Shown: piece after piece, positions 52,869 to 61,637 of the stretch
Layout of the letters: each line of letters opens with the position of its first letter
Numbering within the stretch: position 1 is the stretch's first letter
Assembly: GCF_913777145.1 (NCBI RefSeq)
Contig: NZ_CAJYPS010000004.1
Coordinates: 61,048 to 125,047 of the forward strand
Reading direction: 5' to 3'
Origin: an uncultured Roseateles sp.
GTDB lineage: Bacteria; Pseudomonadota; Gammaproteobacteria; Burkholderiales; Burkholderiaceae_C
DNA length: 64,000 nt
Translations under genes and position numbers: made by a program
Notes under the pieces: model-generated
What the model was told of the DNA's origin: nothing
The model's input: only the letters and a program-made list of their open reading frames with translations
Database searches by the model: none

Positions 52869-53462
52869 ATGGATGCGATCCACGGTCGACCGGACAGCGC
52901 CGCGCGCACCTGGTCCCAGCCCCTGGCGACGACCCAGCCGGTGCGGCTCTCCGATGACGACACGGCCCAGGCCCGGGCCGGCCGCCCCACCACCGACATG
53001 CCGGCGCCGTCGCCCGCCAGCGGCGGCCCCGCGCGCGAGGTGATCCAGGCCTTGCAGCAGCAGGGGCTGGATCTGTCCGCCGGGCAGAGCACGGCAGGTC
53101 TGGTCGTGGGTGAGCGCTCCACCAACCCGACGCGCCAGGCGCTGGGCGACTTCATGGGCCAGCTGTTCGAGGCGGTTCGCGCCGCCGGTGCCGATCGCGG
53201 CAGCGAGGGCACGGCCCAGGCTCGCAGTGCGGCCAACGGCTTTGCCGGCGGACTGAACGCGCTGATGGCCTCCATGGCCAATGGCTCACCGCCGGCGGGG
53301 CTGCAGCAGTCCTATGACCGGCTGGTGAGCCAGGCCGGCACGGGCGCGACGCCCAGCCTGCAGAGCTTTCTGCAGCAGCTGCAGTCGCAGCTGGGCTATT
53401 GCGCGGCGCCCATGACCCAGCTCACCGCCAGCGGCGGCCAGCTGGTGAACGCGCAGGCCTGA
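52869..53462 (+). CDS. Hypothetical protein, 197 aa
   Basis: The family is not recognised. The sequence is Gln/Ala/Ser/Gly-rich, with a disordered first 50 residues (Thr/Pro/Ala-rich) and a helical remainder ([33 protein letters not shown]). There is no signal peptide or membrane helix. It ends 3 bp before the convergent chemoreceptor gene. Codon use resembles real genes of the window. No function can be assigned. Confidence 0.65.
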   Translation: MDAIHGRPDSAARTWSQPLATTQPVRLSDDDTAQARAGRPTTDMPAPSPASGGPAREVIQALQQQGLDLSAGQSTAGLVVGERSTNPTRQALGDFMGQLFEAVRAAGADRGSEGTAQARSAANGFAGGLNALMASMANGSPPAGLQQSYDRLVSQAGTGATPSLQSFLQQLQSQLGYCAAPMTQLTASGGQLVNAQA

Positions 53463-53465
53463 GCC

Positions 53466-55013
53466 TCAGGCCAGCTTGAAGGTGGCCACGGTTGCGCTGA
53501 GCTGACGGGCCTGCTCGCGCAGGCTCTCGGCCGCCGCGGCGCTCTGCTCCACCAGCGCGGCGTTCTGCTGCGTGACCTGGTCCAGCTGCGTCACGGCCTC
53601 GCCGACCTGGCTGATGCCCTGGCTCTGCTCCTGGCTGGCGCTGCTGATTTCGCCCAGCAGGTCGGCCACACGGCGCACCTGCGCGACCACACCGTCCACC
53701 GAGCGCCCGGCCTCGCCGACCAGTCCGTTGCCGGCCTCCACGCGTTCCACGCTGGCGCTGATCAGCGACTTGATCTCGCGCGCCGCCGCGGCCGAGCGCT
53801 GCGCCAGCGCGCGCACCTCGCCGGCCACCACCGCGAAGCCGCGACCCTGCTCGCCGGCACGCGCGGCCTCCACCGCGGCATTGAGCGCCAGGATGTTGGT
53901 CTGGAAGGCGATGCCATCTATGGTGGTGATGATGTCGGCGATCTTGCGCGAGCTGTCGGTGATCTGGGCCATGGTGTCCACCACGCGGCCCATCACGTCG
54001 CCGCCGGCCGAAGCGGCCTGTGCCGCGTCGCCGGCCAGGCGGGCGGCTTCGCGCGCGGTGTCGGTGTTCTGGCGCACCGTGGCGCTGAGCTCCTCCATGG
54101 ATGCCGCGGTCTCTTCCAGGCTGCTGGCCTGCTCCTCGGTGCGCTGCGACAGGTCGGCATTGCCCTGGGCGATCTGGCTGCTGGCGGTGGCCACGCTCTC
54201 GGCATTGCCGCGCACCGCCTGCACGATGTCCATCAGCGCCACGCTCATCTGCTGCAGCGCCGTCAGCAGCTGGCCGGGCTCGTCGTGGTGAGACGTGTCC
54301 AGCGCCAGGCGCAGATCGCCGGCGGCCACGGTCTGGGCAGCGCTCACGGCCTGGCGCAGCGGCGTCAGCACCGAGCGCGTGATCAGCAGCGCCAGTGCGC
54401 CGCCCAGCAGCGCTGCCAGCACCGCGGCCACCAGCACCGCGATCGATGCGAAGTCCACCGTGTGGTCGGCCTTGTCGGCCGAGGCCTGCATCAGTTCCCT
54501 CTGGTACTGCCCCAGCGCCTCGATGGCGGCGAGGTAGCGGTCCTGGCGGGGTTGGGTCTCGTTGATCAGCAGGTCGCGCGCGCTGTCGTCCTCGTTCTTC
54601 ATGCCCAGCGCGATCGCGCGCTGTATGGACTCGTTGTAGGCCGCGCGCGCCGTGGTGGCGGCGCTCAGCAGCTCCTTGCCCTTGGGCAGCGTGACCCGTT
54701 CGGTCAGCTGCTGGTAGATGCGGCCGTTGGCCTCGGTCAGCACGGCGATCTCGCGGGCCTCTCGTTGCTTGCCTGCGTCATCGGGCAGCAGCACGATGTT
54801 GCGAGTCCGCATCGCGCTGGATAGCAGGTTGCGCTGCAGCTGCTGGGTCATCTCGACCTTGGGCACGCGGTCCTCCACCATCAGCGCCAGCTCGTCGTTG
54901 ATCTGGTGCAGCTCGGTGCGCGCGTAGAGGGCCAGCAGCGCGCTGAACGTGATGACGATGGCGAATGCGACGCCGAGACGCCGGCCTATGGCCAGTTTTC
55001 TGAGTGCTTGCAT
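53466..55013 (-). CDS. Methyl-accepting chemotaxis protein
   Basis: 515 aa from the ATG at 55013. Membrane helices at about 10-32 and 190-212 enclose a four-helix-bundle sensor domain of about 155 residues ([18 protein letters not shown]). HAMP and the signalling domain follow, with [20 protein letters not shown] at the tip. Unlike the receptor at 16.9 kb it has no C-terminal tether and stops at TFKLA. No che genes are adjacent. Confidence 0.95.
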   Translation of the reverse strand: MQALRKLAIGRRLGVAFAIVITFSALLALYARTELHQINDELALMVEDRVPKVEMTQQLQRNLLSSAMRTRNIVLLPDDAGKQREAREIAVLTEANGRIYQQLTERVTLPKGKELLSAATTARAAYNESIQRAIALGMKNEDDSARDLLINETQPRQDRYLAAIEALGQYQRELMQASADKADHTVDFASIAVLVAAVLAALLGGALALLITRSVLTPLRQAVSAAQTVAAGDLRLALDTSHHDEPGQLLTALQQMSVALMDIVQAVRGNAESVATASSQIAQGNADLSQRTEEQASSLEETAASMEELSATVRQNTDTAREAARLAGDAAQAASAGGDVMGRVVDTMAQITDSSRKIADIITTIDGIAFQTNILALNAAVEAARAGEQGRGFAVVAGEVRALAQRSAAAAREIKSLISASVERVEAGNGLVGEAGRSVDGVVAQVRRVADLLGEISSASQEQSQGISQVGEAVTQLDQVTQQNAALVEQSAAAAESLREQARQLSATVATFKLA

Positions 55014-55194
55014 GAGCCTCCCTGGTGGATGTTGTGGGCCGGCGTGCGAGGCCGAACCAGGCATTCTTCGGTCAGGATCCTCGCTGGAGGGGCATAGCCG
55101 ACCCGCGGGGTCAGATCATTGTTCCCGCGGTACAACGTCACCTCAATCAGGGACCGGCGCGTGCCGGTCGGTGTTTTCCGAGGAGGGCTGGGCG

Positions 55195-55761
55195 ATGGCG
55201 GTGCTGACCGAACAGGTGCTGGCCTTGGTGACCGCGCCGGTGAAAAGTACCCAGGAGGCGCAGGCCCAGCCGCAGGCCGCAGCGCGTGCGCTGATCGACA
55301 CGGCCGCGCGCCGCGCGGCGCTCACCGCCGGTGCGCTGGCGCTGCCCCCCGGCCCGCTTGGCTGGGCCACGCTGCTGCCCGAGATGCTGGGTGTGTGGCA
55401 GCTGCAGCGCCAGCTGGTGGCCGATCTGGCTGCGCTGCATGGCCGCAGTGCGTCGCTGGGCCCGACCCAGATGCTGTGGTGTCTGTTCCGCCACACGGCG
55501 GCCCAGGCGCTGCGCGACCTCGCGGTGCGCGTGGGCGACCGCCTGCTGGTGCAACCCGTGACCCAGCTGCTGCTGCCCCAGCTGGCGCGCGCGGTGGGCC
55601 TGCAGCTGGGCCAGCAGGTGCTGGGGCGTACCGTGGGGCGCTGGGTGCCGCTGGCCGGTGCCACCGCGGTCGCGGCCTATGCCTACTGGGACACGCGCCA
55701 GGTCGGGCGGGCCGCCTGCGAGCTGTTCGCTCAGCCGCCGGAGGCGGGCGCTTCAGACTAA
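55195..55761 (+). CDS. EcsC-like membrane-associated protein
   Basis: 188 aa. AGGAGG lies eight bases before the ATG. A Gly/Pro/Leu-rich amphipathic region (LPPGPLGWATLLPEMLGVWQ) and a C-terminal hydrophobic segment (VPLAGATAVAAYAYWDT) resemble EcsC-family proteins, whose function is poorly known. The assignment is tentative. It is followed 40 bp later by the exonuclease gene on the same strand. An in-frame upstream reading segment lacks a ribosome site. Confidence 0.7.
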   Translation: MAVLTEQVLALVTAPVKSTQEAQAQPQAAARALIDTAARRAALTAGALALPPGPLGWATLLPEMLGVWQLQRQLVADLAALHGRSASLGPTQMLWCLFRHTAAQALRDLAVRVGDRLLVQPVTQLLLPQLARAVGLQLGQQVLGRTVGRWVPLAGATAVAAYAYWDTRQVGRAACELFAQPPEAGASD

Positions 55762-55801
55762 TCCTAGTGATGGGGCCGGCCCGCCCTGCCACACTCGGCA
55801 C

Positions 55802-56299
55802 ATGCAAGTTCCGGCCATCCTCGACATCGAAGCCTCGGGCTTCGGGCGCGGCAGCTATCCGATAGAGATCGGCTTCGTGGGCGCGGATGGCGAGCTGTTC
55901 TGCGGCCTGATCCGGCCCGCGCCGGACTGGCTGCACTGGGATGCGAGTGCCGAGGCGCTGCACGGCATCAGCCGCGAGAGGCTGCTGAGCTGCGGACGAC
56001 CCATCGAATGGATGGCGACGCAGATCAACCAGCGCCTGGCCGGCCAGACGGTCTACTGCGACGGCTGGGGTCACGACTACGCCTGGTTGAACCGTTTGTT
56101 CGAGGCCGCCGCGCTGCAGCCCAGCTTCCGGCTGGACGACCTGCGCAGCCTGCTCAGCGAGGACGAGGCCGCGCGTTGGCACGAGGTCACGCAGGCGGTG
56201 CGCGCCCGGCTGCAGCTGACCCGTCACCGCGCCAGCAGCGATGCGCGCGTGCTGCAGCTGGCGCTGCGCGAGCTCAAGGCCGGCCTGGTGACCGCCTGA
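55802..56299 (+). CDS. DEDDh-family 3'-5' exonuclease-like protein
   Basis: 165 aa. The acidic residues of the DEDDh fold are all visible: Asp8 and Glu10 in ILDIEASGFG, a third Asp (Asp92, in GHDYAWL) and His142 with Asp147 in HRASSDARVL. It is shorter than RNase T or DnaQ, but complete. Family members trim DNA or RNA 3' ends. There is no accessory domain, so the substrate is unknown. Confidence 0.85.
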   Translation: MQVPAILDIEASGFGRGSYPIEIGFVGADGELFCGLIRPAPDWLHWDASAEALHGISRERLLSCGRPIEWMATQINQRLAGQTVYCDGWGHDYAWLNRLFEAAALQPSFRLDDLRSLLSEDEAARWHEVTQAVRARLQLTRHRASSDARVLQLALRELKAGLVTA

Positions 56300-56313
56300 G
56301 CCTCGGGGCGGGC

Positions 56314-58980
56314 TCAGCTTTCCTGCGGGTGGTGCAGGCTGCTGCCGCGCCAGCAGCCGCGGCCCGCACGCTTGGCGTCGTAGAGGTGGGCGTCGGCCGC
56401 GGCCACCAGCTCGGGCAGCTCCGCGCCGCCGTCGGACACGACGCTGTAGCCAATGCTCACACCGATCTCCAGCTTCAGCGTGCCGATGTGGAAGGGCATC
56501 TGCACCACCTGCAGCAGCTTGTCCGCGATGCGGCCGGCGTCGTCCGGGTGGTTGAGGCCGGCCAGCATCACCGCGAACTCGTCACCGCCCAGTCGGGCCA
56601 CCAGGTCGTCCGGTCGCAGCGTGTGGCGCAGGCGCAGCGCGACCGCCTTGAGCAGCGCGTCGCCGGTGGGGTGACCGTGGGTGTCGTTGACCGGCTTGAA
56701 ACGGTCCAGGTCCAGGTACAGCAGCGCCAGGTGGCGACCCGGCAGCGCGTCCGGCGCGCGCAGGTCCTGCAGCAGCCGTGCAGCACCGGCGTCGAAGCCG
56801 GCGCGGTTCAGCAGCTGGGTCAGTGTGTCGGTCTGCGAGGCCTGGCGCAGGCGCGCCGCCTCGCGGCGGGCTTCGGTGATCTCCAGCTCGATCAGGATCA
56901 GACCCTCGATCTGGCCGCTCTGCACCCGCAGCGGCGCGCACTGCACCTCGAACACGCGCTGGCCGCGCGCCTCGCCGCTGCTGAGCTCGCCGCGCCAGAT
57001 CTCGCCGCCCAGTGCCTGCTCGAACGCGGCGCGGCGCAGCGCGTAGTCCTGCGGCGTGAACAGCTCGGCCAGCGGCCGCCCCACCCAGTCGGCCAGCAGC
57101 ACGCCATGCTCGCGCTCGAAGGAGGCGTTGCAGAACAGCAGCCGGCCCTCGGTGTCGCCGACCAGAAATTGCGCCCGAGCGGTCTGGGCTACTGCCAGCA
57201 GCATGGCCTCGCCACGCTCGCGTTCGAGTTGGGCGCGCAGCGTGTCGGAGATGTCGCGCAGGATCATGGACACGGTCTCGACCCGGCCGCGCAGGTCCAG
57301 GTGCACCAGCACCGTGGCCTCCACCGGCACGTTCGCCCCCTCGCCCAGCGTCAGCGCGGTGCGGCCCTGCCACTGGCCCTGCTGACGGGCCGCCGGCAAC
57401 ACCTGCTGTTCGTAATGAGCCAGTTGCTGGGCGTCGAAAAACTGGCGGATGTGGCGGCCCGCCAGCGAGGCGTCGGCCGACAGCCCCAGGCGGGCTCGCA
57501 CGGCCGGGTTCAGGTAGTTGATGTCGCCGCGCTCGTTGGCCTGCAGCACGAGGTCGGGCGTCATGTCGAAGATGGCGGCCAGTGTCTGGTGGGCCAATGC
57601 CTGCTCGCCGCGCTCGGTCACATCCTCCACCGCCCCGACCTGGCCGGCGATGCGGCCACCGACGATCAGCGGCGCCGTGTGTATGGCCATCAGGCGGCTG
57701 TGCGTGGCGCCGGGCAGGCGGATGCGGCGCACCATGTCCACCGGCTCGCCGCTGCCCATGTGATGCTTCCAGCGCAGGATCAGCATGTCGCGCTCGTCCG
57801 GCGGCACCAGGCCGGCCCAGCCCCAGGCCATGTCCTCGCGCGCCAGGCCGTGCAGGCGCAGGTAGGTGTCGTTGGCATAGACCGTGCGGCCGCTGCGGTC
57901 GCAGCGGAACAGGCCCAGCGGCATCGCATTGCTGGTGGCGCGCAGCTCGGCGGCGCGCAGGCGTGCGGTGCGCTGCAGCCGGCTCAGCCAGCCGGCCAGG
58001 CCGCCCAGCAGCAGCGTCAGCACGATGGCGCCGCCCAGCACCGTGTTGCGCTGCCAGCTGTAGGCGGTCTGCAGGCCGACCTCGCTGTTGGACAGCAGCA
58101 GCTTGACGCCGAAATCGCCCAGCGTCGCGTAGGCGCCCACGCGGGCCCGGCCATCGGTGCTGTTGCCGTCGGTGCTGAAGCGGCCCTCCGGCGCGGCGAA
58201 GTCGCGGTCGCGCCCCGGCAGGCGCTCGAACAGATTGCGCCCCATCAGCCCCGGCAGCGCCGGCTCGCGCAGCAGCACGGTGCCGTCGGCGCGCAGCATC
58301 AGCAGCGCCGGCTCGGGCCCGGTCAGGAACAGGCTCTGCAGATCGCGCAGACGGCTCAGGTCGATCAGCACCAGCACGGTGTCCAGGTCGCCCAGGGGCC
58401 GCGACAGCCTCATCAGCATGGGCAGCTGCCAGCGTGAATCGTCATTGCCGGGCTCCAGCTGCAGCGGCTCGCCCAGCGTCAGCCCTTCGGGCGCGCGGCC
58501 GGCGAGATCGGCGTAGACCGCATCGCTGATCAGCCCCTTGCGCGCGTTCTCGTGGCCGGCCTGCAGCCAGTGCACCCGTCCGGAGCGGGCCACCAGCATC
58601 ACGTCCATCAGGCGGCTGGAGCTGCCGCTGAGGCTTTCGGCCAGGTGGGCCAGCTGGGCGTCGTCACGCGCCCGGCCGACCTGGCGATCCAGCGCCCACA
58701 GGTCCACCACGCGCAGCGCGGTCTCGGCCTGGCGCAGCACGGCCTCGGTCTGGATGGCTGCCGCGCGCACCGCCGAACCCAGCTCATGCAGCTGTTGCTC
58801 GCGCAGCTTCTTGGGCCGCTCCACGACGAACCAGCCGGCGAACAGCCACAGCGCCAGCATCACCAGGCCCAGCGCCAGGCTGGGCGCGAGCAGCAGCACC
58901 CGGTCACGCCTGCGCAGGCGGCTCAGGTGGCGCAGGGCCTCGGCGGCCGGGGCGGGCTGGGTTGGCAGGGGCTCACTCAT
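56314..58980 (-). CDS. Multi-PAS diguanylate cyclase
   Basis: 888 aa. An N-terminal helix (about 28-50) and a second near 330-350 flank a large periplasmic sensor of dCache type. Three PAS domains follow (starting near 360, 490 and 610). The C-terminal GGDEF domain reads VARLGGDEFAVMLAGL, and RPDD five residues before GGDEF is an intact inhibitory I-site. This points to active, feedback-regulated c-di-GMP synthesis at the inner membrane. No EAL domain is present. Confidence 0.94.
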   Translation of the reverse strand: MSEPLPTQPAPAAEALRHLSRLRRRDRVLLLAPSLALGLVMLALWLFAGWFVVERPKKLREQQLHELGSAVRAAAIQTEAVLRQAETALRVVDLWALDRQVGRARDDAQLAHLAESLSGSSSRLMDVMLVARSGRVHWLQAGHENARKGLISDAVYADLAGRAPEGLTLGEPLQLEPGNDDSRWQLPMLMRLSRPLGDLDTVLVLIDLSRLRDLQSLFLTGPEPALLMLRADGTVLLREPALPGLMGRNLFERLPGRDRDFAAPEGRFSTDGNSTDGRARVGAYATLGDFGVKLLLSNSEVGLQTAYSWQRNTVLGGAIVLTLLLGGLAGWLSRLQRTARLRAAELRATSNAMPLGLFRCDRSGRTVYANDTYLRLHGLAREDMAWGWAGLVPPDERDMLILRWKHHMGSGEPVDMVRRIRLPGATHSRLMAIHTAPLIVGGRIAGQVGAVEDVTERGEQALAHQTLAAIFDMTPDLVLQANERGDINYLNPAVRARLGLSADASLAGRHIRQFFDAQQLAHYEQQVLPAARQQGQWQGRTALTLGEGANVPVEATVLVHLDLRGRVETVSMILRDISDTLRAQLERERGEAMLLAVAQTARAQFLVGDTEGRLLFCNASFEREHGVLLADWVGRPLAELFTPQDYALRRAAFEQALGGEIWRGELSSGEARGQRVFEVQCAPLRVQSGQIEGLILIELEITEARREAARLRQASQTDTLTQLLNRAGFDAGAARLLQDLRAPDALPGRHLALLYLDLDRFKPVNDTHGHPTGDALLKAVALRLRHTLRPDDLVARLGGDEFAVMLAGLNHPDDAGRIADKLLQVVQMPFHIGTLKLEIGVSIGYSVVSDGGAELPELVAAADAHLYDAKRAGRGCWRGSSLHHPQES

Positions 58981-59055
58981 GAGTGGGTCAGGGCTGAGGT
59001 GATTGTGCCCGCCGCCCCGCCGGCTGGCACCGGGTCAGCCGCCCTTTGGCGGCAT

Positions 59056-60576
59056 TCAGCGGGCGGTGAACAAGCCCGCGTGCTGTTCGCGCAGCAACTG
59101 CTTCTGCACCTTGCCCATCGCGTTGCGCGGCAGCTCGGGCAGCAGCAGGATGCGCTTGGGGCATTTGAAGCCGGCGATGCGGGTCTTGAGGGTTGCGATC
59201 AGCGCGTCCGGGTCCGGCGTGGCGCCCGGCGCGGGCGTGACCACGGCGACCACCGCCTCGCCGAAGTCCGGGTGGGGCAGGCCGATGACGGCGGATTCGC
59301 CCACGCCGGGCAGCGCGTTGAGCCAGCCCTCGACCTCGGCCGGGTAGACATTGAAGCCGCCGCTGATGATGAGGTCCTTGGCGCGGCCCACCAGCGTCAG
59401 CACGCCATCGGCGTCCAGCCGGCCCACATCGCCGGTGCGGAACCAGCCGTCGGCAGTGAACTCCTGCGCGGTCTTCTCGGGCATCTGCCAGTAGCCGCTG
59501 AACACGCTGGGGCCGCGCACCTGCACCTGGCCGACCTGGTCGACGCCGCAGGGCTGGCCCTGCTCGTCCACGATGCGCAGGCCCACGCCCGGCAGTGCGC
59601 GGCCCACGGTGCCGGGGCGGCGTTCACCGTCCGCGGCGCGGCAGGGGTTGGAGCTCAGCATCAGCGTCTCGCTCATGCCGTAGCGCTCCAGGATGCGGTG
59701 GCCGGTGCGCTCGGCCCAGGCCTGCCAGGTCGTGTCCAGCAGCGGTGCCGAGCCGCTGATGAACAGCCGCATGCCAGCGCAGGCCGCCGGCGTCAGCCCC
59801 GGCTCGGCCAGCAGGCGCGTGTAGAGCGTGGGCACGCCCATGAAGACCGTGGCCTCCGGCAGGCGGCGCAGCACCGCGGCCGGCTCGAAACGGTTGAACC
59901 ACAGCATGCGGCTGCCGTTCAGCAGCGCCGCGTGCGAGGCGACGAACAGGCCATGCACATGGAAGATGGGCAGCGCGTGCAGCAGCACGTCGTCCGGGCG
60001 CCAGTCCCAGTAGTCGCGCAGCACCTCGGCATTGGCGCGCAGATTGCCGTGGCTCAGCATCGCGCCCTTGGAGCGGCCGGTGGTGCCGCTGGTGTAGAGG
60101 ATGGCGGCCAGGTCGCCGTCGGCGCGCGCCACCGGCTGCTGCTGATCGGACATCTGGGCCGCGCGGTCCAGCAGCGTGCCGCTGCGGTCGTCGTTCAGCG
60201 TGAACACCCAGCGCACGCCGCGTTGGAAGGCCAGCTTGCTGGCCCAGCCGAAGTTGCGGCCGGCGCAGACCAGCACGGCCGGCGCGGCATCCTGGATGAA
60301 GTAATCCAGCTCGGCCGCCTGATAGGCCGGGTTCAGCGGCAGATAGACCAGGCCGGCGCGCAGCACCGCCAGGTAGAGGATCAGGCCTTCGACGCTCTTG
60401 TCGGTGTGCACCGCGACGCGGCTGCCGGCGGGCAGTTCCAGCCGCGCCAGCCAGTTGGCCAGCATGGCACTGCCGCGTTCCAGGTCTTGCCAGGTGTAGC
60501 GGGCCCCGTCGGCATCGACGGCGGGGGTGTCGAGATCGCCGGGAAAGCCGGCGCGCAGGGCGGTGTACAGGTTCAT
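59056..60576 (-). CDS. matB: Malonyl-CoA synthetase (MatB-like acyl-CoA ligase)
   Basis: 506 aa, normal MatB length. The adenylate-forming core is complete: P-loop ILYTSGTTGRSKGAMLSHGN, the HVHGLF segment, ERYGMSETLM, GWFRTGDVG, and the C-terminal GRAKDLIISGGFNVYPAEVE, with the catalytic Lys in NAMGKVQK. The Arg in the RAKD loop and the spacing fit malonyl-CoA synthetases, but other short dicarboxylates or acyl groups are possible. It stands alone, without a malonyl-CoA decarboxylase (MatA) gene. Confidence 0.88.
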   Translation of the reverse strand: MNLYTALRAGFPGDLDTPAVDADGARYTWQDLERGSAMLANWLARLELPAGSRVAVHTDKSVEGLILYLAVLRAGLVYLPLNPAYQAAELDYFIQDAAPAVLVCAGRNFGWASKLAFQRGVRWVFTLNDDRSGTLLDRAAQMSDQQQPVARADGDLAAILYTSGTTGRSKGAMLSHGNLRANAEVLRDYWDWRPDDVLLHALPIFHVHGLFVASHAALLNGSRMLWFNRFEPAAVLRRLPEATVFMGVPTLYTRLLAEPGLTPAACAGMRLFISGSAPLLDTTWQAWAERTGHRILERYGMSETLMLSSNPCRAADGERRPGTVGRALPGVGLRIVDEQGQPCGVDQVGQVQVRGPSVFSGYWQMPEKTAQEFTADGWFRTGDVGRLDADGVLTLVGRAKDLIISGGFNVYPAEVEGWLNALPGVGESAVIGLPHPDFGEAVVAVVTPAPGATPDPDALIATLKTRIAGFKCPKRILLLPELPRNAMGKVQKQLLREQHAGLFTAR

Positions 60577-60632
60577 GCTGGCCGCGGATTATGGGTGGCG
60601 CGCCCGCCGGCGCCACCCCGCGGCCCGCGGGC

Positions 60633-60830
60633 TCAGGGGTGGAACCAGTCGGCCATCAGCGCCAGCAGGCACAGCAGCGGCAGCGCCACCGCCAGGCGCT
60701 CCAGCGGATGCCAGCCCATCACGGGCTCGTCCAGGTCCTCGTGCAGATCCTCGTGGAAGGCTTCGCTGCGATACAGCAGGGCGGCAACGTCGGCGTGATC
60801 GTGCGAGGCTTGGGTCTGCAGTTCGTACAT
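60633..60830 (-). CDS. Small single-helix membrane protein, 65 aa
   Basis: It starts MYELQTQASHDHADVAALLY with AAGGAG nine bases before the ATG. The acidic middle is HEDLHEDLDEP and the C-terminus is one hydrophobic helix (LAVALPLLCLLALMADWF). The family is not recognised. The good ribosome site and amphipathic design support a real gene. Confidence 0.65.
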   Translation of the reverse strand: MYELQTQASHDHADVAALLYRSEAFHEDLHEDLDEPVMGWHPLERLAVALPLLCLLALMADWFHP

Positions 60831-60937
60831 GGTGGGCTCCTTGAATGGAACCCACTGTCGAGGCGCTGCATTTCAGGCCGGCTTCAGCGCCCGCTGCCTT
60901 TATTACATCTGTGGCAGAGGCGCTGACGGCTGCAAGC

Positions 60938-61450
60938 TCAGTTGGAACTGGGCAGCTTGAGCCAGCGTTGCAGGCGGCCGCGCAGCGCGACGAAGTCCAG
61001 CGGCTTGGTCAGGTGCTCGTCCATGCCTGCCTCGATGCTGGCGGCCACGTCGGCGTCCAGCGCGTGGGCGGTCAGCGCCAGGATGGGGAAGGCCGGCAGG
61101 CGGCCGTCGCCCTGCAGCGCGCGCAGGCGCCGGGCACATTCCAGGCCGTCCATGCCGGGCATCTGGATGTCCATCAGCACCAGGTCGGGCACGGTGTCGG
61201 CGCAGGCTTCCAGCGCCTCCAGCCCGTTGCGGGCCAGACGGGTGCGCACCCCCATCAGCGCCAGAAACTCGAGCGCGACGACCTGGTTGATGTGGTTGTC
61301 TTCCACCAGCAACACCAGCGGCTCGCGCAGTGCATGGCCCAGGTCTGATTCGGCCGCGCCTTGATCGGCGCCCTCCGGGCCGGCGGTTCCACCGCTCAAC
61401 CAGACGGGCGCCGACGGCGGCGCCCAACCGGGCAGGCTTGACATGTCCAT
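60938..61450 (-). CDS. Receiver-only response regulator
   Basis: 170 aa from the ATG at 61450, which has AAGGAT seven bases upstream. After a Pro/Gly-rich 40-residue leader comes one receiver domain: LLVEDNHINQVVALEFL, phospho-Asp94 in LVLMDIQMPGMDG and Lys in HLTKPLDF. The sequence type matches receivers of hybrid kinases rather than CheY. There is no output domain or adjacent kinase, so it may act through protein contacts in a phosphorelay. Confidence 0.88.
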   Translation of the reverse strand: MDMSSLPGWAPPSAPVWLSGGTAGPEGADQGAAESDLGHALREPLVLLVEDNHINQVVALEFLALMGVRTRLARNGLEALEACADTVPDLVLMDIQMPGMDGLECARRLRALQGDGRLPAFPILALTAHALDADVAASIEAGMDEHLTKPLDFVALRGRLQRWLKLPSSN

Positions 61451-61637
61451 CCGTATCCTTGTGCAGGTTGTTGTTCTTGATGCCTGGCGACAGGCTGAGG
61501 CCATTGTTGCTGCGGAAGATGACGAGTGCAACCGAACCATCCATGAATTGGGGGTGCCCAAAGGCGGAGTTCGCTTGCTGCCAGGTGCTGACAGCTTGCG
61601 TCCTTACACTGCCAGCCCCTTTGCTCCCGACCCCACC

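Noticed and set aside
16867..55013. Long repeated DNA between the two chemoreceptor genes
   Set aside because: The similarity is confined to the conserved signalling domain and reflects gene family relationship, not a mobile repeat.
55090..55135. GC palindromes (CCGCGGG and CCCGCGG) before the EcsC-like gene
   Set aside because: Short, self-complementary and expected by chance in such GC-rich DNA.
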